Assembly: GCF_050587365.1 (NCBI RefSeq)
Contig: NZ_JBOBFV010000004.1
Location: 310,001-374,000, forward strand
DNA length: 64,000 nucleotides
Reading direction: 5' to 3'
Origin: Plantibacter auratus
GTDB taxonomy: Bacteria > Actinomycetota > Actinomycetes > Actinomycetales > Microbacteriaceae
The notes beneath the pieces are model-generated. The model searched no databases, was not told where the DNA came from, and worked only from the letters and a program-made list of their open reading frames with translations. This document shows, piece after piece, positions 32,771 to 40,940 of this stretch. Position 1 is the stretch's first letter; every line of letters begins with the position of its first letter. A program made the position numbers and the translations under genes.

Positions 32771-33370
32771 TCAGTAGTCGTAGTTGTAGTCGTACGAGCT
32801 CGCGCCGGCGATCGCGCCGGCGACGATCAGGAAGTAGAAGATGATCACGATGATGCCGGCGAGGACCGACACGCCGCTCACGATGGTGCCGGCGAGGGCC
32901 AGGCCGCGGCCCTGCTCACCGGTCCGCTTGATCTGACCGAGCGCGATGATACCGAGCACGAGGCCCACGACGCCGAACCCGACGAACGGGGCGATGAGCG
33001 AGATGATCGCCATGACGTTCGTCTTCGGGCCAGTCGGCTGCGCGTAGCCGTACGGCGCCTGGGGCTGTCCGTACGGAGCGGCGGGCTGGCCGTAGGGGTT
33101 CTGCTGCTGCCCGTAGGGTGCCTGCGGCTGGCCGTAGGGGTTCTGCTGCTCGCCGTAGGGCGCCTGCGGCTGACCGTACTTCGGCTGCTCGCCGTACTGC
33201 GGAGCCTGCTGGCCCGACTGCTCACCGTAGGGCGAGGGCTGGCCGTACTGCGGAGCCTGTTCGCCGTACTGCGGAGCCGGCGGAACCTGCGATTCGCCGT
33301 AGGCCGGCTGCTGGGGGTTCTGGCTCTGACCGTATGGGTCGTTCGGCTGGCCGGAGTTCGGATCAGTCAT
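32771..33370 (-). CDS. DUF4190 membrane protein with Tyr/Gln/Pro-rich tail
   Basis: 199 residues. The first ~112 residues are low-complexity repeats of the type PYGQPQAPYGEQQN, rich in Tyr, Gln, Pro and Gly and nearly free of hydrophobic residues. Two membrane segments follow (~118-148 and ~160-190; DUF4190 linker LGIIALGQIKRTGEQGRGLA), ending SYDYNYDY. ATG 33370 follows GAGGTG. Function unknown; the cytoplasmic tail resembles phase-separating sequences. It is the third DUF4190-like protein in the window. Confidence 0.8.
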   Translation of the reverse strand: MTDPNSGQPNDPYGQSQNPQQPAYGESQVPPAPQYGEQAPQYGQPSPYGEQSGQQAPQYGEQPKYGQPQAPYGEQQNPYGQPQAPYGQQQNPYGQPAAPYGQPQAPYGYAQPTGPKTNVMAIISLIAPFVGFGVVGLVLGIIALGQIKRTGEQGRGLALAGTIVSGVSVLAGIIVIIFYFLIVAGAIAGASSYDYNYDY

Positions 33371-33506
33371 GAAGGTGCACCTCGCGCATAGGGGTTCGAC
33401 GAACGGACTCATGCTTGCAGCGCGCCGTCGCCTTGTCAACACAGGGTAACCCGCGATCCCTGATGTTCACTGGGCTCGCGCGGCGGGCACCGGAGGCGGT
33501 GGCAAG

Positions 33507-34325
33507 ATGGACGAGGGGGTGCGGATGGACGAGGAGTCGGTGGCGGAAGCCGAGGACGTCACGCTCGCCGACGCCCCGCCGGTCGCCGAACGGCCGGGAG
33601 CGCTGACCATCGCCGGGATCGTCGCCGTCGACTGGGTCCACTCCGTCGTCTGGCACATGCGGGCCTTCTTCAGCGGCCGAATCCCGAGGGAGTACGCCCG
33701 TGGCGACGCGAGCCGACCGGTCGTCGTCCTCATCCCCGGCGTGTACGAGACGTGGGCGTTCCTGAAGCCGGTCGCAGACCGCCTGAACGCCGACGGCTAC
33801 CGGATCCGCATCGCCCGCGGCCTCGGATACAACCGCAAACCCATCCGCGACACGGCGGCCCGCTTCGCCCGCGCGCTCGGGCGGTTGCCGAAGCCCGCCG
33901 CCGGGTGCGTCATCGTCGCGCACAGCAAGGGAGGGCTCGTCGGAAAGGAGCTGCTCCTCACCGAACGCGAGCGGCTGGGCCTGCTCGGGGTCGTCGCGAT
34001 CTGCTCGCCGTTCTCCGGGTCGGTGCTCGCGAAGTACGTCGTCGACCCGAGCCTCCGCGCCTTCCTCCCGACGGACGAGACCATCGTGGCGCTCGGGGCG
34101 CCGCACGACGTCAACGCCGACATCGTCTCGATCTACAGCACCTTCGACCCGCACGTGCCGTCCAGCAGCGTGCTACCAGGAGCGACGAACGTGCTCCTCC
34201 CGGTGCCGGGTCACTTCGTGATCCTCAGCACGGACGAGCTCAAGGACGCCGTGGAACTCGCCGTCGACGGGTTCGCCGATCGGGTGCGACCCGCGCTCGA
34301 CACCGAGCGCCCGGCCGAGCAGTGA
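33507..34325 (+). CDS. alpha/beta hydrolase
   Basis: 272 residues. VVVLIPGVYETWAFLKPVAD contains the oxyanion region and AHSKGGLVGKELLL the nucleophile elbow G/A-H-S-x-G (Ser ~138); the His is probably in PVPGHFVILST near 240. Lipase/PGAP1-like esterase of unknown substrate, cytoplasmic (no signal peptide). The start is uncertain: ATG 33507 follows GGAGG, while ATG 33525 is preceded by GAGGGGG at better spacing. It overlaps the Nudix gene (GTGA). Confidence 0.82.
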   Translation: MDEGVRMDEESVAEAEDVTLADAPPVAERPGALTIAGIVAVDWVHSVVWHMRAFFSGRIPREYARGDASRPVVVLIPGVYETWAFLKPVADRLNADGYRIRIARGLGYNRKPIRDTAARFARALGRLPKPAAGCVIVAHSKGGLVGKELLLTERERLGLLGVVAICSPFSGSVLAKYVVDPSLRAFLPTDETIVALGAPHDVNADIVSIYSTFDPHVPSSSVLPGATNVLLPVPGHFVILSTDELKDAVELAVDGFADRVRPALDTERPAEQ

Positions 34326-34753
34326 GCCGTGCGCCAGAGGGCTCGAGCAGCCCGCTCCCCGACATCCTCGTGTCCGCGGTCGCGACCGTCCGCGGACGGC
34401 GAGTCCTCATGGTGACGGCTCGCGGCCGCGACGTCCTCTACATGCCCGGCGGGAAGATCGACGCGGGTGAGACGCCCGCCGAGGCCGCTATCCGGGAGGC
34501 ACGCGAGGAGGTCGCGGTCGAGATCGATCCGGCGCGGGTGACGCCGTTGTTCACGGTGGTCACGCAGGCGCACGGCGAGCCCGACGGCCGGCTCGTGCGA
34601 ATGCACGTCTTCGCGGCCGAGACGGACGAGACACCGACGCCCTCCGCCGAGGTGAGCGCGGTCCACTGGGTGGGCACGGAGTCACTCGACCGCTGCCCAC
34701 CCGCGGGGCGCGACGTGCTCGAGCGCCTCGCGGCGGCGGGGCTCATCGACTGA
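34322..34753 (+). CDS. Nudix hydrolase
   Basis: 143 residues starting at a GTG that overlaps the hydrolase stop. The Nudix box is GGKIDAGETPAEAAIREARE followed by EVAVEI, with the REAREE core intact; the GxVG-type Gly near the end is Ala-replaced. YMPGGKIDAGE resembles the MutT/ADP-ribose pyrophosphatase group. It hydrolyses a nucleoside diphosphate derivative; the substrate cannot be told. Probably co-transcribed with the hydrolase upstream. Confidence 0.87.
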   Translation: MSRAPEGSSSPLPDILVSAVATVRGRRVLMVTARGRDVLYMPGGKIDAGETPAEAAIREAREEVAVEIDPARVTPLFTVVTQAHGEPDGRLVRMHVFAAETDETPTPSAEVSAVHWVGTESLDRCPPAGRDVLERLAAAGLID

Positions 34754-34781
34754 GCGGCGTTCCTTCGACAGGCGGATCCTG

Positions 34782-34950
34782 CCCTTCGACAAGCTCAGGG
34801 ACCGGCGGAAGTGAACCCTTCGACAAGCTCAGGGCCCGACGGAAGTGAACCCTTCGACACGGTCAGGGACCGACGGAAGTGAACCCTTCGACACGCTCAG
34901 GGCCGGCGGAGGTGAACCCTTCGACACGCTCAGGGACCGGCGGACCAGGG
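34782..34950. repeat. 34-bp tandem array of the dispersed repeat
   Basis: CCCTTCGAC begins at 34782, 34816, 34850, 34884 and 34917, a 34/33-base period. The unit is CCCTTCGACAAGCTCAGGGA plus CCGGCGGAAGTGAA with small changes (AAGCTC, ACGGTC, ACGCTC). All units face the same way. It occupies the convergent gap between the Nudix gene and the beta-lactamase-like gene; no other feature is seen there. Confidence 0.88.
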
Positions 34951-34970
34951 ACCGGACGAGTGAGACCGGC

Positions 34971-35876
34971 TCAGTGCACGTACTCGAGGAGGTCCTGGCC
35001 GAGGATCCGAACGGCGTCGACCACCCCGAGGCGCGTGCCGAGCTCCGTGTCGTCGTAGCTCGTGCACACGGCGTAGCTCACGGCACCGTTCGGGCCGCGG
35101 AGGATACCCGCCTCGGCTCGCACGCCGACTCCGGAACCGGTCTTGTTGAAGAGCTGGATGCCGTGGTCGGGCTCACGGTGGGCCAACGGGTCGAGCCCGA
35201 AGCCCGAGGCGACGAGCGAGAGGTCGGTGTTGAGCGACAACCAGGCCAGGACTCGGCGGCTGGTGGTCGCGTCGACGATCTCGCCCGTCGCGAGTGCCTG
35301 GAACAGCCAGGCGAGTTCGCGGGCGGAACCGACGGAGAGCTGCGGTGCGTTGTCGGGGCCGCGGTGGTCGCGGACGATGTCGAGGAGGGCCGTGCGCTTC
35401 AGCCCGATCTCCTCGGCACGGTGGCGGACGGCGTCGAGACCGATGTGGCGGAGCAGGACGTTCGTGGCGAGGTTGTCGCTCGTCGCGCCGACGAGGGCTG
35501 CGAGGTCGGCGACCGGGAGGGACGGCGCCTGCAGGTGCTGCCAGATCCCGGAGTCGGCGACGGCGTCGAGTGGCTCGCGGTCGAGGATGGTGAGCCCGCT
35601 GAAGTCGGCGTCGCCCAGGCGGGCCGCGACCTCGATGAGGAGGAGGACCTTGCCGATCGAGGCAGTGGGCACGACGACGTGGTCGTCGGCCGACATGAGC
35701 ATCTCGCCGGTGGTGATGTCGTTGATCCGGAGGCTGACCTGCGCACCCGACGCGGCCAGCTCACCGAGGGCGCTGAACCCGCGGGTGAAGGGTTCGATCT
35801 GGGCGGAGGCACGGTGGCGCCCTCGACGCGCATCGCGCGAACGGCGACGTTCCGACTCGTGCACTCGTGAAGCCAC
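34971..35876 (-). CDS. class A beta-lactamase-fold serine hydrolase
   Basis: 301 residues. The motifs S-x-x-K (TASIGKVL, Ser73/Lys76), S-D-N (TSDNLATN, ~133-135) and K-T-G (NKTGSGVG, ~245-247) are in the right order and spacing for class A enzymes. However, the omega-loop E-x-x-L-N is not visible (LLDIVRDHRGPDN is at that point) and there is no signal peptide, only a charged N-terminus. Without the deacylating Glu and without export, a resistance role is doubtful; a cytoplasmic amidase/esterase is an alternative. The GTG at 35876 follows AGAGGAG at long spacing; TACGAT at 36006-36011 (minus strand) is a probable -10. Confidence 0.8.
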   Translation of the reverse strand: MASRVHESERRRSRDARRGRHRASAQIEPFTRGFSALGELAASGAQVSLRINDITTGEMLMSADDHVVVPTASIGKVLLLIEVAARLGDADFSGLTILDREPLDAVADSGIWQHLQAPSLPVADLAALVGATSDNLATNVLLRHIGLDAVRHRAEEIGLKRTALLDIVRDHRGPDNAPQLSVGSARELAWLFQALATGEIVDATTSRRVLAWLSLNTDLSLVASGFGLDPLAHREPDHGIQLFNKTGSGVGVRAEAGILRGPNGAVSYAVCTSYDDTELGTRLGVVDAVRILGQDLLEYVH

Positions 35877-36145
35877 GGCTGACCGAACTCCTCTGCTCCA
35901 GATGGTGATCCCGACGATCCTGCGGGTGTGGACCTGCCCCGGTCAGCCCACTCGACGGCCGTCCGGCGACCCGCGCAGCGGGCCTCCGGATGTGCCGTCC
36001 ACGGTATCGTAAGCGCCCTTCGCGCTGGCTGCGAATCTGGACCTGGGAAGGTCGTTCCCGGGCGCGTCGGTCCGACATCCGTCGCTTCCATCGCCCGCGA
36101 ATCCGGTCGGTCCACCGCCCGGATCCCGTCGGGCCCAGAGCCTGA

Positions 36146-36916
36146 TCAGGGGCGAGCGCGGGCTGGGAACTGGGTCGCGAACTTGCCGCCGCTGACGTCG
36201 ATCAGCGCACCGGTGACGTAGCCCGCCTGGTCGCTCGCGAGGAACCGGACGACGTTCGCGACGTCCTCCGGTTCCTCCCATCGGCGCACCGAGAGCGTGT
36301 CGAGGAGTTCGTCCTGCTGCGCCGTCGGGAGCTCGGCGAAACCGTTCATCGCCGTCGGCACCATGCCGGGGGCGTAGGCGTTCACCGTGATGCCCCACGG
36401 CCCCAGCTCGCTCGCGAGGACCCTGGTGAGCTGCACCACCGCGGACTTCGACGCCGCGTAGGCCGCGCTGCCGACGCTCGGGATGACCGCGGCGAAGCTC
36501 GCGGCGTTGATGATGCGGCCGGAGCGCTGTTCCTTCAGATACGGGATGACCGCCTTCGACACCCGGAAGACGCCGCCGACGTTGACGTCGAAGCACCTCG
36601 TCCACGCGGCGTCGCTCGTCTCCTCGAGCAGCGACTGCACGTTGACCCCGGCGTTGTTCACGAGGACGTCGATCCCTCCGAGCCCGGCGGCAGCCGCCGC
36701 GACCGCGCTCGACACCGATTCCTCGGAACGGACGTCGCATGCGATGGCGACGAGGTCGCCGTGGTGGGACGCCACGAGCGCGTCCAGGGAGGAGACGTCG
36801 AGGTCGAGCACCGCGACGCGGGACCCCTCGGCGAGGAAGGACTCCACGAGGGCGAGCCCGATTCCGCGAGCACCTCCGGTCACGATCACCCGTCGATCCG
36901 TCAGGTCCAGCAGCAT
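36146..36916 (-). CDS. SDR family oxidoreductase
   Basis: 256 residues, classical SDR: TGGARGIGLAL (~14-24), VLDLDVSSL with Asp for NAD(H), NNAG, INAASFAAVIPSVGSAAYAASKSAV with the Ser-Tyr-Lys triad, and APGMVPT. Its ending, VRFLASDQAGYVTGALIDVS, is typical of FabG-like enzymes. GGGAG precedes the ATG. It is divergent from a second SDR linked to a FadR-type regulator, so the three may serve one sugar-acid or alcohol pathway; the substrate is unknown. The 269-base gap to the beta-lactamase-like gene shows only the promoter noted there. Confidence 0.85.
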   Translation of the reverse strand: MLLDLTDRRVIVTGGARGIGLALVESFLAEGSRVAVLDLDVSSLDALVASHHGDLVAIACDVRSEESVSSAVAAAAAGLGGIDVLVNNAGVNVQSLLEETSDAAWTRCFDVNVGGVFRVSKAVIPYLKEQRSGRIINAASFAAVIPSVGSAAYAASKSAVVQLTRVLASELGPWGITVNAYAPGMVPTAMNGFAELPTAQQDELLDTLSVRRWEEPEDVANVVRFLASDQAGYVTGALIDVSGGKFATQFPARARP

Positions 36917-37004
36917 CGGTGTCTCCCGTCGTTTGAGCGCGTCCGTCGACGCGTCGACCCGATGTCGACGGCAGCGTGCGCACCAGGCGAGTAAAACATA
37001 CTTA

Positions 37005-37026
37005 TGATCGATCAGCTCGATACACT
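37005..37026 (+). promoter_or_regulatory. leaderless promoter with TGATCGATCA palindrome
   Basis: TACACT (37021-37026) is followed by exactly 6 bases and the ATG at 37033. The perfect 10-bp palindrome TGATCGATCA (37005-37014) sits between the -10 and the expected -35, a likely operator for the FadR-type regulator encoded by the second gene. Confidence 0.5.
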
Positions 37027-37032
37027 GGCGTC

Positions 37033-37761
37033 ATGACGGATCGAGTGCTCTGGGTGACGGGTGGCGGCAGCGGCATGGGGCAGGCCGTGGCGGTATCTGC
37101 CGCTGAGGCGGGCTGGCGCGTCGCCGTGACGGGTCGACGCCGCGAGGCGCTCCTCGAGACCGTCGAAGCCGTCACCTCCGCCGGTGGTGTGGCCCTCGCC
37201 GCGGAGGCCGACGCGACGGACCCCGCTTCGCTCACCCGAGCCCACGAACGCATCGTCGCCGGACTCGGCCCGGTCGACGACCTCGTCACGGCGGCGGGGC
37301 TGAACGCACCACGGCGTCGGTGGGACGACCAGTCGATGACGGAGTTCGCTGCGATCGTCGACACCAACCTCACCTCGGTCGCCCGGACGATCGATCTCGC
37401 ACTGCCCACCATCCGTGACGCCCAGGGACGGGTCGTCGTCATCTCCTCCTTCGCCGGTTGGCGCTTCTCGACGAAGGGTGGCGTCGCCTACAGCGCGAGC
37501 AAGACCGCACTCGCCTCGCTCTGCGCGACCCTCAACGAGGAGGAGGGGGCCCACGGCGTCGGCGCCACCCACCTCTGCCCGGGCGACGTCGACACCCCGT
37601 TCCTCTCCATGCGGCCGCAGGTGCCGGACGCTGCGGCGCGCGAGACGATGCTGACACCCGAGGACATCGGCCGCGCCGTGCGGTTCATCCTCGACGGCCC
37701 GCCACACGTGCGGATCGATGAGCTCGTGATCTCCCCCACCCGTCCGTCAGCACGGGCGTGA
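37033..37761 (+). CDS. SDR family oxidoreductase
   Basis: 242 residues. TGGGSGMGQAVAV cofactor loop, VTGRRREAL with Arg after beta-2 (NADP preference likely), AAGL in place of NNAG, Ser in VISSFAGWRF, YSASKTAL, and CPGDVDTPFL. ATG 37033 is a predicted leaderless start. Its stop overlaps the FadR-type regulator start (GTGA), so regulator and enzyme are made together. Substrate unknown. Confidence 0.84.
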   Translation: MTDRVLWVTGGGSGMGQAVAVSAAEAGWRVAVTGRRREALLETVEAVTSAGGVALAAEADATDPASLTRAHERIVAGLGPVDDLVTAAGLNAPRRRWDDQSMTEFAAIVDTNLTSVARTIDLALPTIRDAQGRVVVISSFAGWRFSTKGGVAYSASKTALASLCATLNEEEGAHGVGATHLCPGDVDTPFLSMRPQVPDAAARETMLTPEDIGRAVRFILDGPPHVRIDELVISPTRPSARA

Positions 37762-38435
37762 GCCGCGCACCGGGGACGTCGGCCTTCGAACGGACGCTCG
37801 ACCGGATCGGTACCGACATCGTCGACGGCGGACTGCCCGCCGGCACGGTGTGCACGGTGGACGAGCTGGTCGACCGCTCTGGGCACTCGCGGTCCGTGGT
37901 CCGGGAGGCGACCCGCGTGCTCTCCGGCATGGGACTCCTCGCCAGCAAGGCGCACGTCGGCCACACCGTGCAGCCGTCGTCGAGCTGGGACTGGTTGCAG
38001 CCTCGGGTGCTCCGCTGGGCGTTGGCGAGCGGACGACGGGAGTCCACCCTCCTCGCGATCCGCGAACTCCGCACCGCGACCGAGCCGGAGTCGGCACGGC
38101 TCGCGGCCGAGCGACGCAGCGACGACGACGCCCGCGAGCTCCGCGTGACGAGTGAGGCGCTCCGCGCGGCCGCGGTTCGCCAGGATCCGATCGCGTTCCT
38201 CGAGGCCGACCTCCTGCTGCATCGCCTCATCCGGCGCGCGGCGGCGAACCCGATCCTCGACCGGGTCGGCGACGCCGTCGACGAGGCCCTCCGGGATCGT
38301 GTGGATCAGCTGCCCGGCGACGGCATCGACCACCACGACGCGGCGCTGCACACGGACCTCGCGTCGGCGATCGAAGCGCAGGACGGCGAGCGGGCCGCCG
38401 CGACGATGCGCGTGATCATCCTCCGCACGGCCTGA
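37758..38435 (+). CDS. GntR/FadR-family regulator (FCD)
   Basis: 225 residues. An N-terminal winged helix (GLPAGTVCTVDELVDRSGHSRSVVREATRVL) is followed by an FCD ligand domain with metal-type residues in RELRTATEPESARLAA, EADLLLHRLIRRAA and DGIDHHDAALHTDLASAI. FCD regulators usually sense organic or sugar acids. Translation is coupled to the upstream SDR (GTGA). Probable target: its own operon and the divergent SDR, through TGATCGATCA. Confidence 0.85.
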   Translation: MSRAPGTSAFERTLDRIGTDIVDGGLPAGTVCTVDELVDRSGHSRSVVREATRVLSGMGLLASKAHVGHTVQPSSSWDWLQPRVLRWALASGRRESTLLAIRELRTATEPESARLAAERRSDDDARELRVTSEALRAAAVRQDPIAFLEADLLLHRLIRRAAANPILDRVGDAVDEALRDRVDQLPGDGIDHHDAALHTDLASAIEAQDGERAAATMRVIILRTA

Positions 38436-38526
38436 CGACGGCGGCGCCCGACCACCGTCCTCACACACGGTTCTCGCAGCTTCGTGAAACACGTCCGTCA
38501 CGCAGGTAACGACCGTGTTGCAGTGC

Positions 38527-38572
38527 TGGAAAATATTTGCAAGCTTCCTGTACTTATTGAATACTGTTTCCA
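38527..38572 (+). promoter_or_regulatory. promoter and paired operator-like sites of the amino-sugar salvage operon
   Basis: TTGCAA (38537-38542), 17 bp, AATACT (38560-38565) form a vegetative promoter. Two similar sites overlap it: TGGAAAATATTTGCA (38527-38541) over the -35 and TGAATACTGTTTCCA (38558-38572) over the -10 and start. The second is an inverted relative of the first (TGGAAA/TTTCCA), and their centres are 31 bp apart, three helical turns. RpiR/MurR-type repressors bind TGGAAA-like palindromes, and the last gene of the operon encodes such a regulator. The expected leader is about 100 bases. Confidence 0.6.
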
Positions 38573-38675
38573 CACCCACTGAAAACAGCAGGGATCGACC
38601 GCGGTTTCCCGGTCACTCCGGATCCCGGGCCAACGACGGCCCGGACTCCCGATCCCAGAATCGAGGAGCAGCACC

Positions 38676-39962
38676 ATGCGCAAGCGCACCCTTCCGCTGG
38701 CCGTCCTCGCCACCGCGGCACTCGGCCTCACCGCCTGTGCCGGTGGCGGTTCCGGCTCAGGCGACGTCTCGGCAGACGGCCAGACGCTCACCGTCTGGAT
38801 CATGCAGGGCACCAACCCCGACTCCGAGGCCTTCTTCAAGGAGGTCGGCTCGGCCTTCAAGAAGGAGACCGGCGCCACCCTCAAGGTCGAGTACGTGCAG
38901 TGGGCCGACGCCCACGACCGCTTCGTGACGTCGATCGCCGGGAACACCACCCCCGACGTCGCCGAGACGGGCACCACCTGGACGGCCGAGTTCGCCGATG
39001 CCGGCGCCCTCGCCCCCATCGGCGACTACGTCGACAAGGCCGGCCTGAAGGACGACCTCGTCAAGGGCCTCGCCGACTCCGGTACGTACGACGGCGAGCT
39101 CTACGGCATGCCGTGGTACGCCGGCGTCCGCTCGATCGTCTACCGCACCGACGTCTTCGAGGAGCTCGGCCTCAAGGCGCCGACCACCTGGCAGGAGATC
39201 ATCGACGCCGGCACCGCGATCAAGGCCGCCAAGCCCGACATGATCCCGTTCCCCGTCCCCGGTGACGCCGAGTTCACGGCGTACCCCTGGGTCTGGGGCG
39301 CCGGCGGCGAGGTCTCCGAGCTCGACGGCGACACCTGGAAGTCGGGGCTCGCGAGCGACGACTCACGCAAGGGCATCCAGTTCTGGACCGACCTGGCCAC
39401 CAAGTACGACCTCTCCTCCTCAGGTGCCACCACCTGGAAGGAGACGGACGTCCTCGACAACTTCGTGCAGGACAAGGTCGCCATGGCGATCATGGGCTCC
39501 TGGACCCCGGCGACGATCGTCCAGAAGAACCCGGAGCTCGAGGGCAAGTTCGCCGCCATCCCGATCCCGGGTGAAGACGGCGGCATGTCGCCCTCCGTGC
39601 TCGGCGGTTCGCACCTCAGCATGTTCAACACCTCGAAGAACAAGGACCTCGCGTTCCAGTTCATCGAGATGATGACCACCGGCAAGTTCGCCTCCGAGTG
39701 GGCCGAGCAGACCGGCTACTTCCCCGGCCAGACCTCGCTCCTCAGTGACTCGACCGAGAGCGACGACCCGCTGGTGAAGCCCTTCGCCGAGCAGTTCGTC
39801 GACGGCGGCGCATCCCTCCCCGTGACCCCGAAGTTCGGTGCGGTGCAGGCGAAGAAGACCACCAACGCGATGATCCAGGCCATCCTCTCCGGAAGCAAGT
39901 CGGTCGACCAGGCGACGACCGATGCCGCCAAGGAGATGGACGACATCATGAACGGCAAGTAG
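38676..39962 (+). CDS. sugar ABC transporter solute-binding lipoprotein
   Basis: 428 residues. Lipoprotein signal peptide with LTAC lipobox (~21-24), then a family 1 extracellular binding domain: LTVWIMQGTNPDSEAFFKEV, NTTPDVAETGTTWTAEFADA, YGMPWYAGVRSIVYRTDVFE, GSWTPATIV and GGSHLSMFNTS. It resembles amino-sugar and chitobiose binding proteins (DasA/NgcE group). GAGGAG precedes the ATG. First gene of the operon with NagZ, kinase and MurQ, so the ligand is probably a cell-wall amino sugar or muropeptide sugar. Confidence 0.92.
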   Translation: MRKRTLPLAVLATAALGLTACAGGGSGSGDVSADGQTLTVWIMQGTNPDSEAFFKEVGSAFKKETGATLKVEYVQWADAHDRFVTSIAGNTTPDVAETGTTWTAEFADAGALAPIGDYVDKAGLKDDLVKGLADSGTYDGELYGMPWYAGVRSIVYRTDVFEELGLKAPTTWQEIIDAGTAIKAAKPDMIPFPVPGDAEFTAYPWVWGAGGEVSELDGDTWKSGLASDDSRKGIQFWTDLATKYDLSSSGATTWKETDVLDNFVQDKVAMAIMGSWTPATIVQKNPELEGKFAAIPIPGEDGGMSPSVLGGSHLSMFNTSKNKDLAFQFIEMMTTGKFASEWAEQTGYFPGQTSLLSDSTESDDPLVKPFAEQFVDGGASLPVTPKFGAVQAKKTTNAMIQAILSGSKSVDQATTDAAKEMDDIMNGK

Positions 39963-39968
39963 CCGATC

Positions 39969-40940
39969 GTGTCGACCCTCACCCCGCCCACGGTCACCCG
40001 CGAAGCCCCCGCTTCGCGGGTGGCCGGGGGCCCCTCCCCCAAGCGGCTGCGCCTCCTGATGCGCACCCGCCCCTGGCTGCTGCTCGCGCCGGCACTCCTC
40101 ATCCTCGCCGTGCTCCTCCTCTGGCCGCTCATCCGCGTCGTCCTGTTCTCCCTGCAGGACTACGGCCTGCGCGAGATCGTCAGCGGCGACACCAACTTCA
40201 ACGGCGGCGCCAACTACGCCGAGGTCTTCGCCGACCCGACCCTCTGGACCGTCGTCCTCCCGAACACCGTCTTCTTCGCCGCGGCCGCCGTCATCGGTAC
40301 GGTCGTCCTCGGCACCCTCGTCGCCCTGCTCATGGCGAACCTCGGCTCCTTCTGGCGCACCATCGTCGGCAGCGCCATCATGGTCGCCTGGGCGATGCCC
40401 GCCGTCACCGGCACCTACGTCTGGGTCTGGATCTTCGACGCCGACCGCGGCATCGTCAACCAGACGCTCATGGGGCTCGGGCTCATGGACGAGCCCTTCA
40501 ACTGGTTCACGAACCAGTTCACGTTCTACGGCATCGCGCTGCTGAACGTGATCCACCACGGCTTCCCGTTCGTGGCCATCACCGTCCTCGCCGGCCTGCT
40601 CGGCGTGTCCAAGGAGATGCTGGAAGCCGCCGAGATGGACGGGGCGGGCGCGTTCCGTCGCTTCTTCCAGATCACCTTCCCGTCGCTGCGCCAGGTGTTC
40701 TCGGTCGTGATCATCCTGTCGACCATCTGGGACTTCAAGGTGTTCGCGCAGATCTACCTCATGCCGGGTGGTTCCGGCTCGAACCGCGAGGTGTTGAACC
40801 TCGGCGTGTGGTCGTACGTGGAGTCCTTCGGGCAGAACCGCTACGGCTTCGGCTCCGCGATCGCGGTGCTGTTGACGCTCGTCCTGCTCGGCATCACGAT
40901 CGTCTACATCCGCGCCCTCATGAAGGAGGACGAACTGTGA
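39969..40940 (+). CDS. sugar ABC transporter permease (MalF type)
   Basis: 323 residues with six membrane segments (~35-55, 95-120, 130-150, 185-205, 235-255, 290-312). The EAA loop is EMLEAAEMDGAGAFRRFFQI (~217-236), the contact point with the ATPase. GTG start 6 bases after the binding-protein stop. No ATPase is encoded nearby, so a shared MsiK-like ATPase elsewhere is expected, as for many actinobacterial sugar importers. Confidence 0.9.
   Translation: MSTLTPPTVTREAPASRVAGGPSPKRLRLLMRTRPWLLLAPALLILAVLLLWPLIRVVLFSLQDYGLREIVSGDTNFNGGANYAEVFADPTLWTVVLPNTVFFAAAAVIGTVVLGTLVALLMANLGSFWRTIVGSAIMVAWAMPAVTGTYVWVWIFDADRGIVNQTLMGLGLMDEPFNWFTNQFTFYGIALLNVIHHGFPFVAITVLAGLLGVSKEMLEAAEMDGAGAFRRFFQITFPSLRQVFSVVIILSTIWDFKVFAQIYLMPGGSGSNREVLNLGVWSYVESFGQNRYGFGSAIAVLLTLVLLGITIVYIRALMKEDEL

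Noticed and set aside
34782..34950. Possible CRISPR array or VNTR gene
   Set aside because: The 34-base units have near-identical spacers and the same core is dispersed across the window; no coding signal.
35877..36145. Short leader peptide (GTG at 36002, ending 35943 on the minus strand) upstream of the beta-lactamase-like gene
   Set aside because: A 19-codon frame follows TACGAT closely, but there is no Trp/His/Leu run or attenuator hairpin, so chance is more likely.
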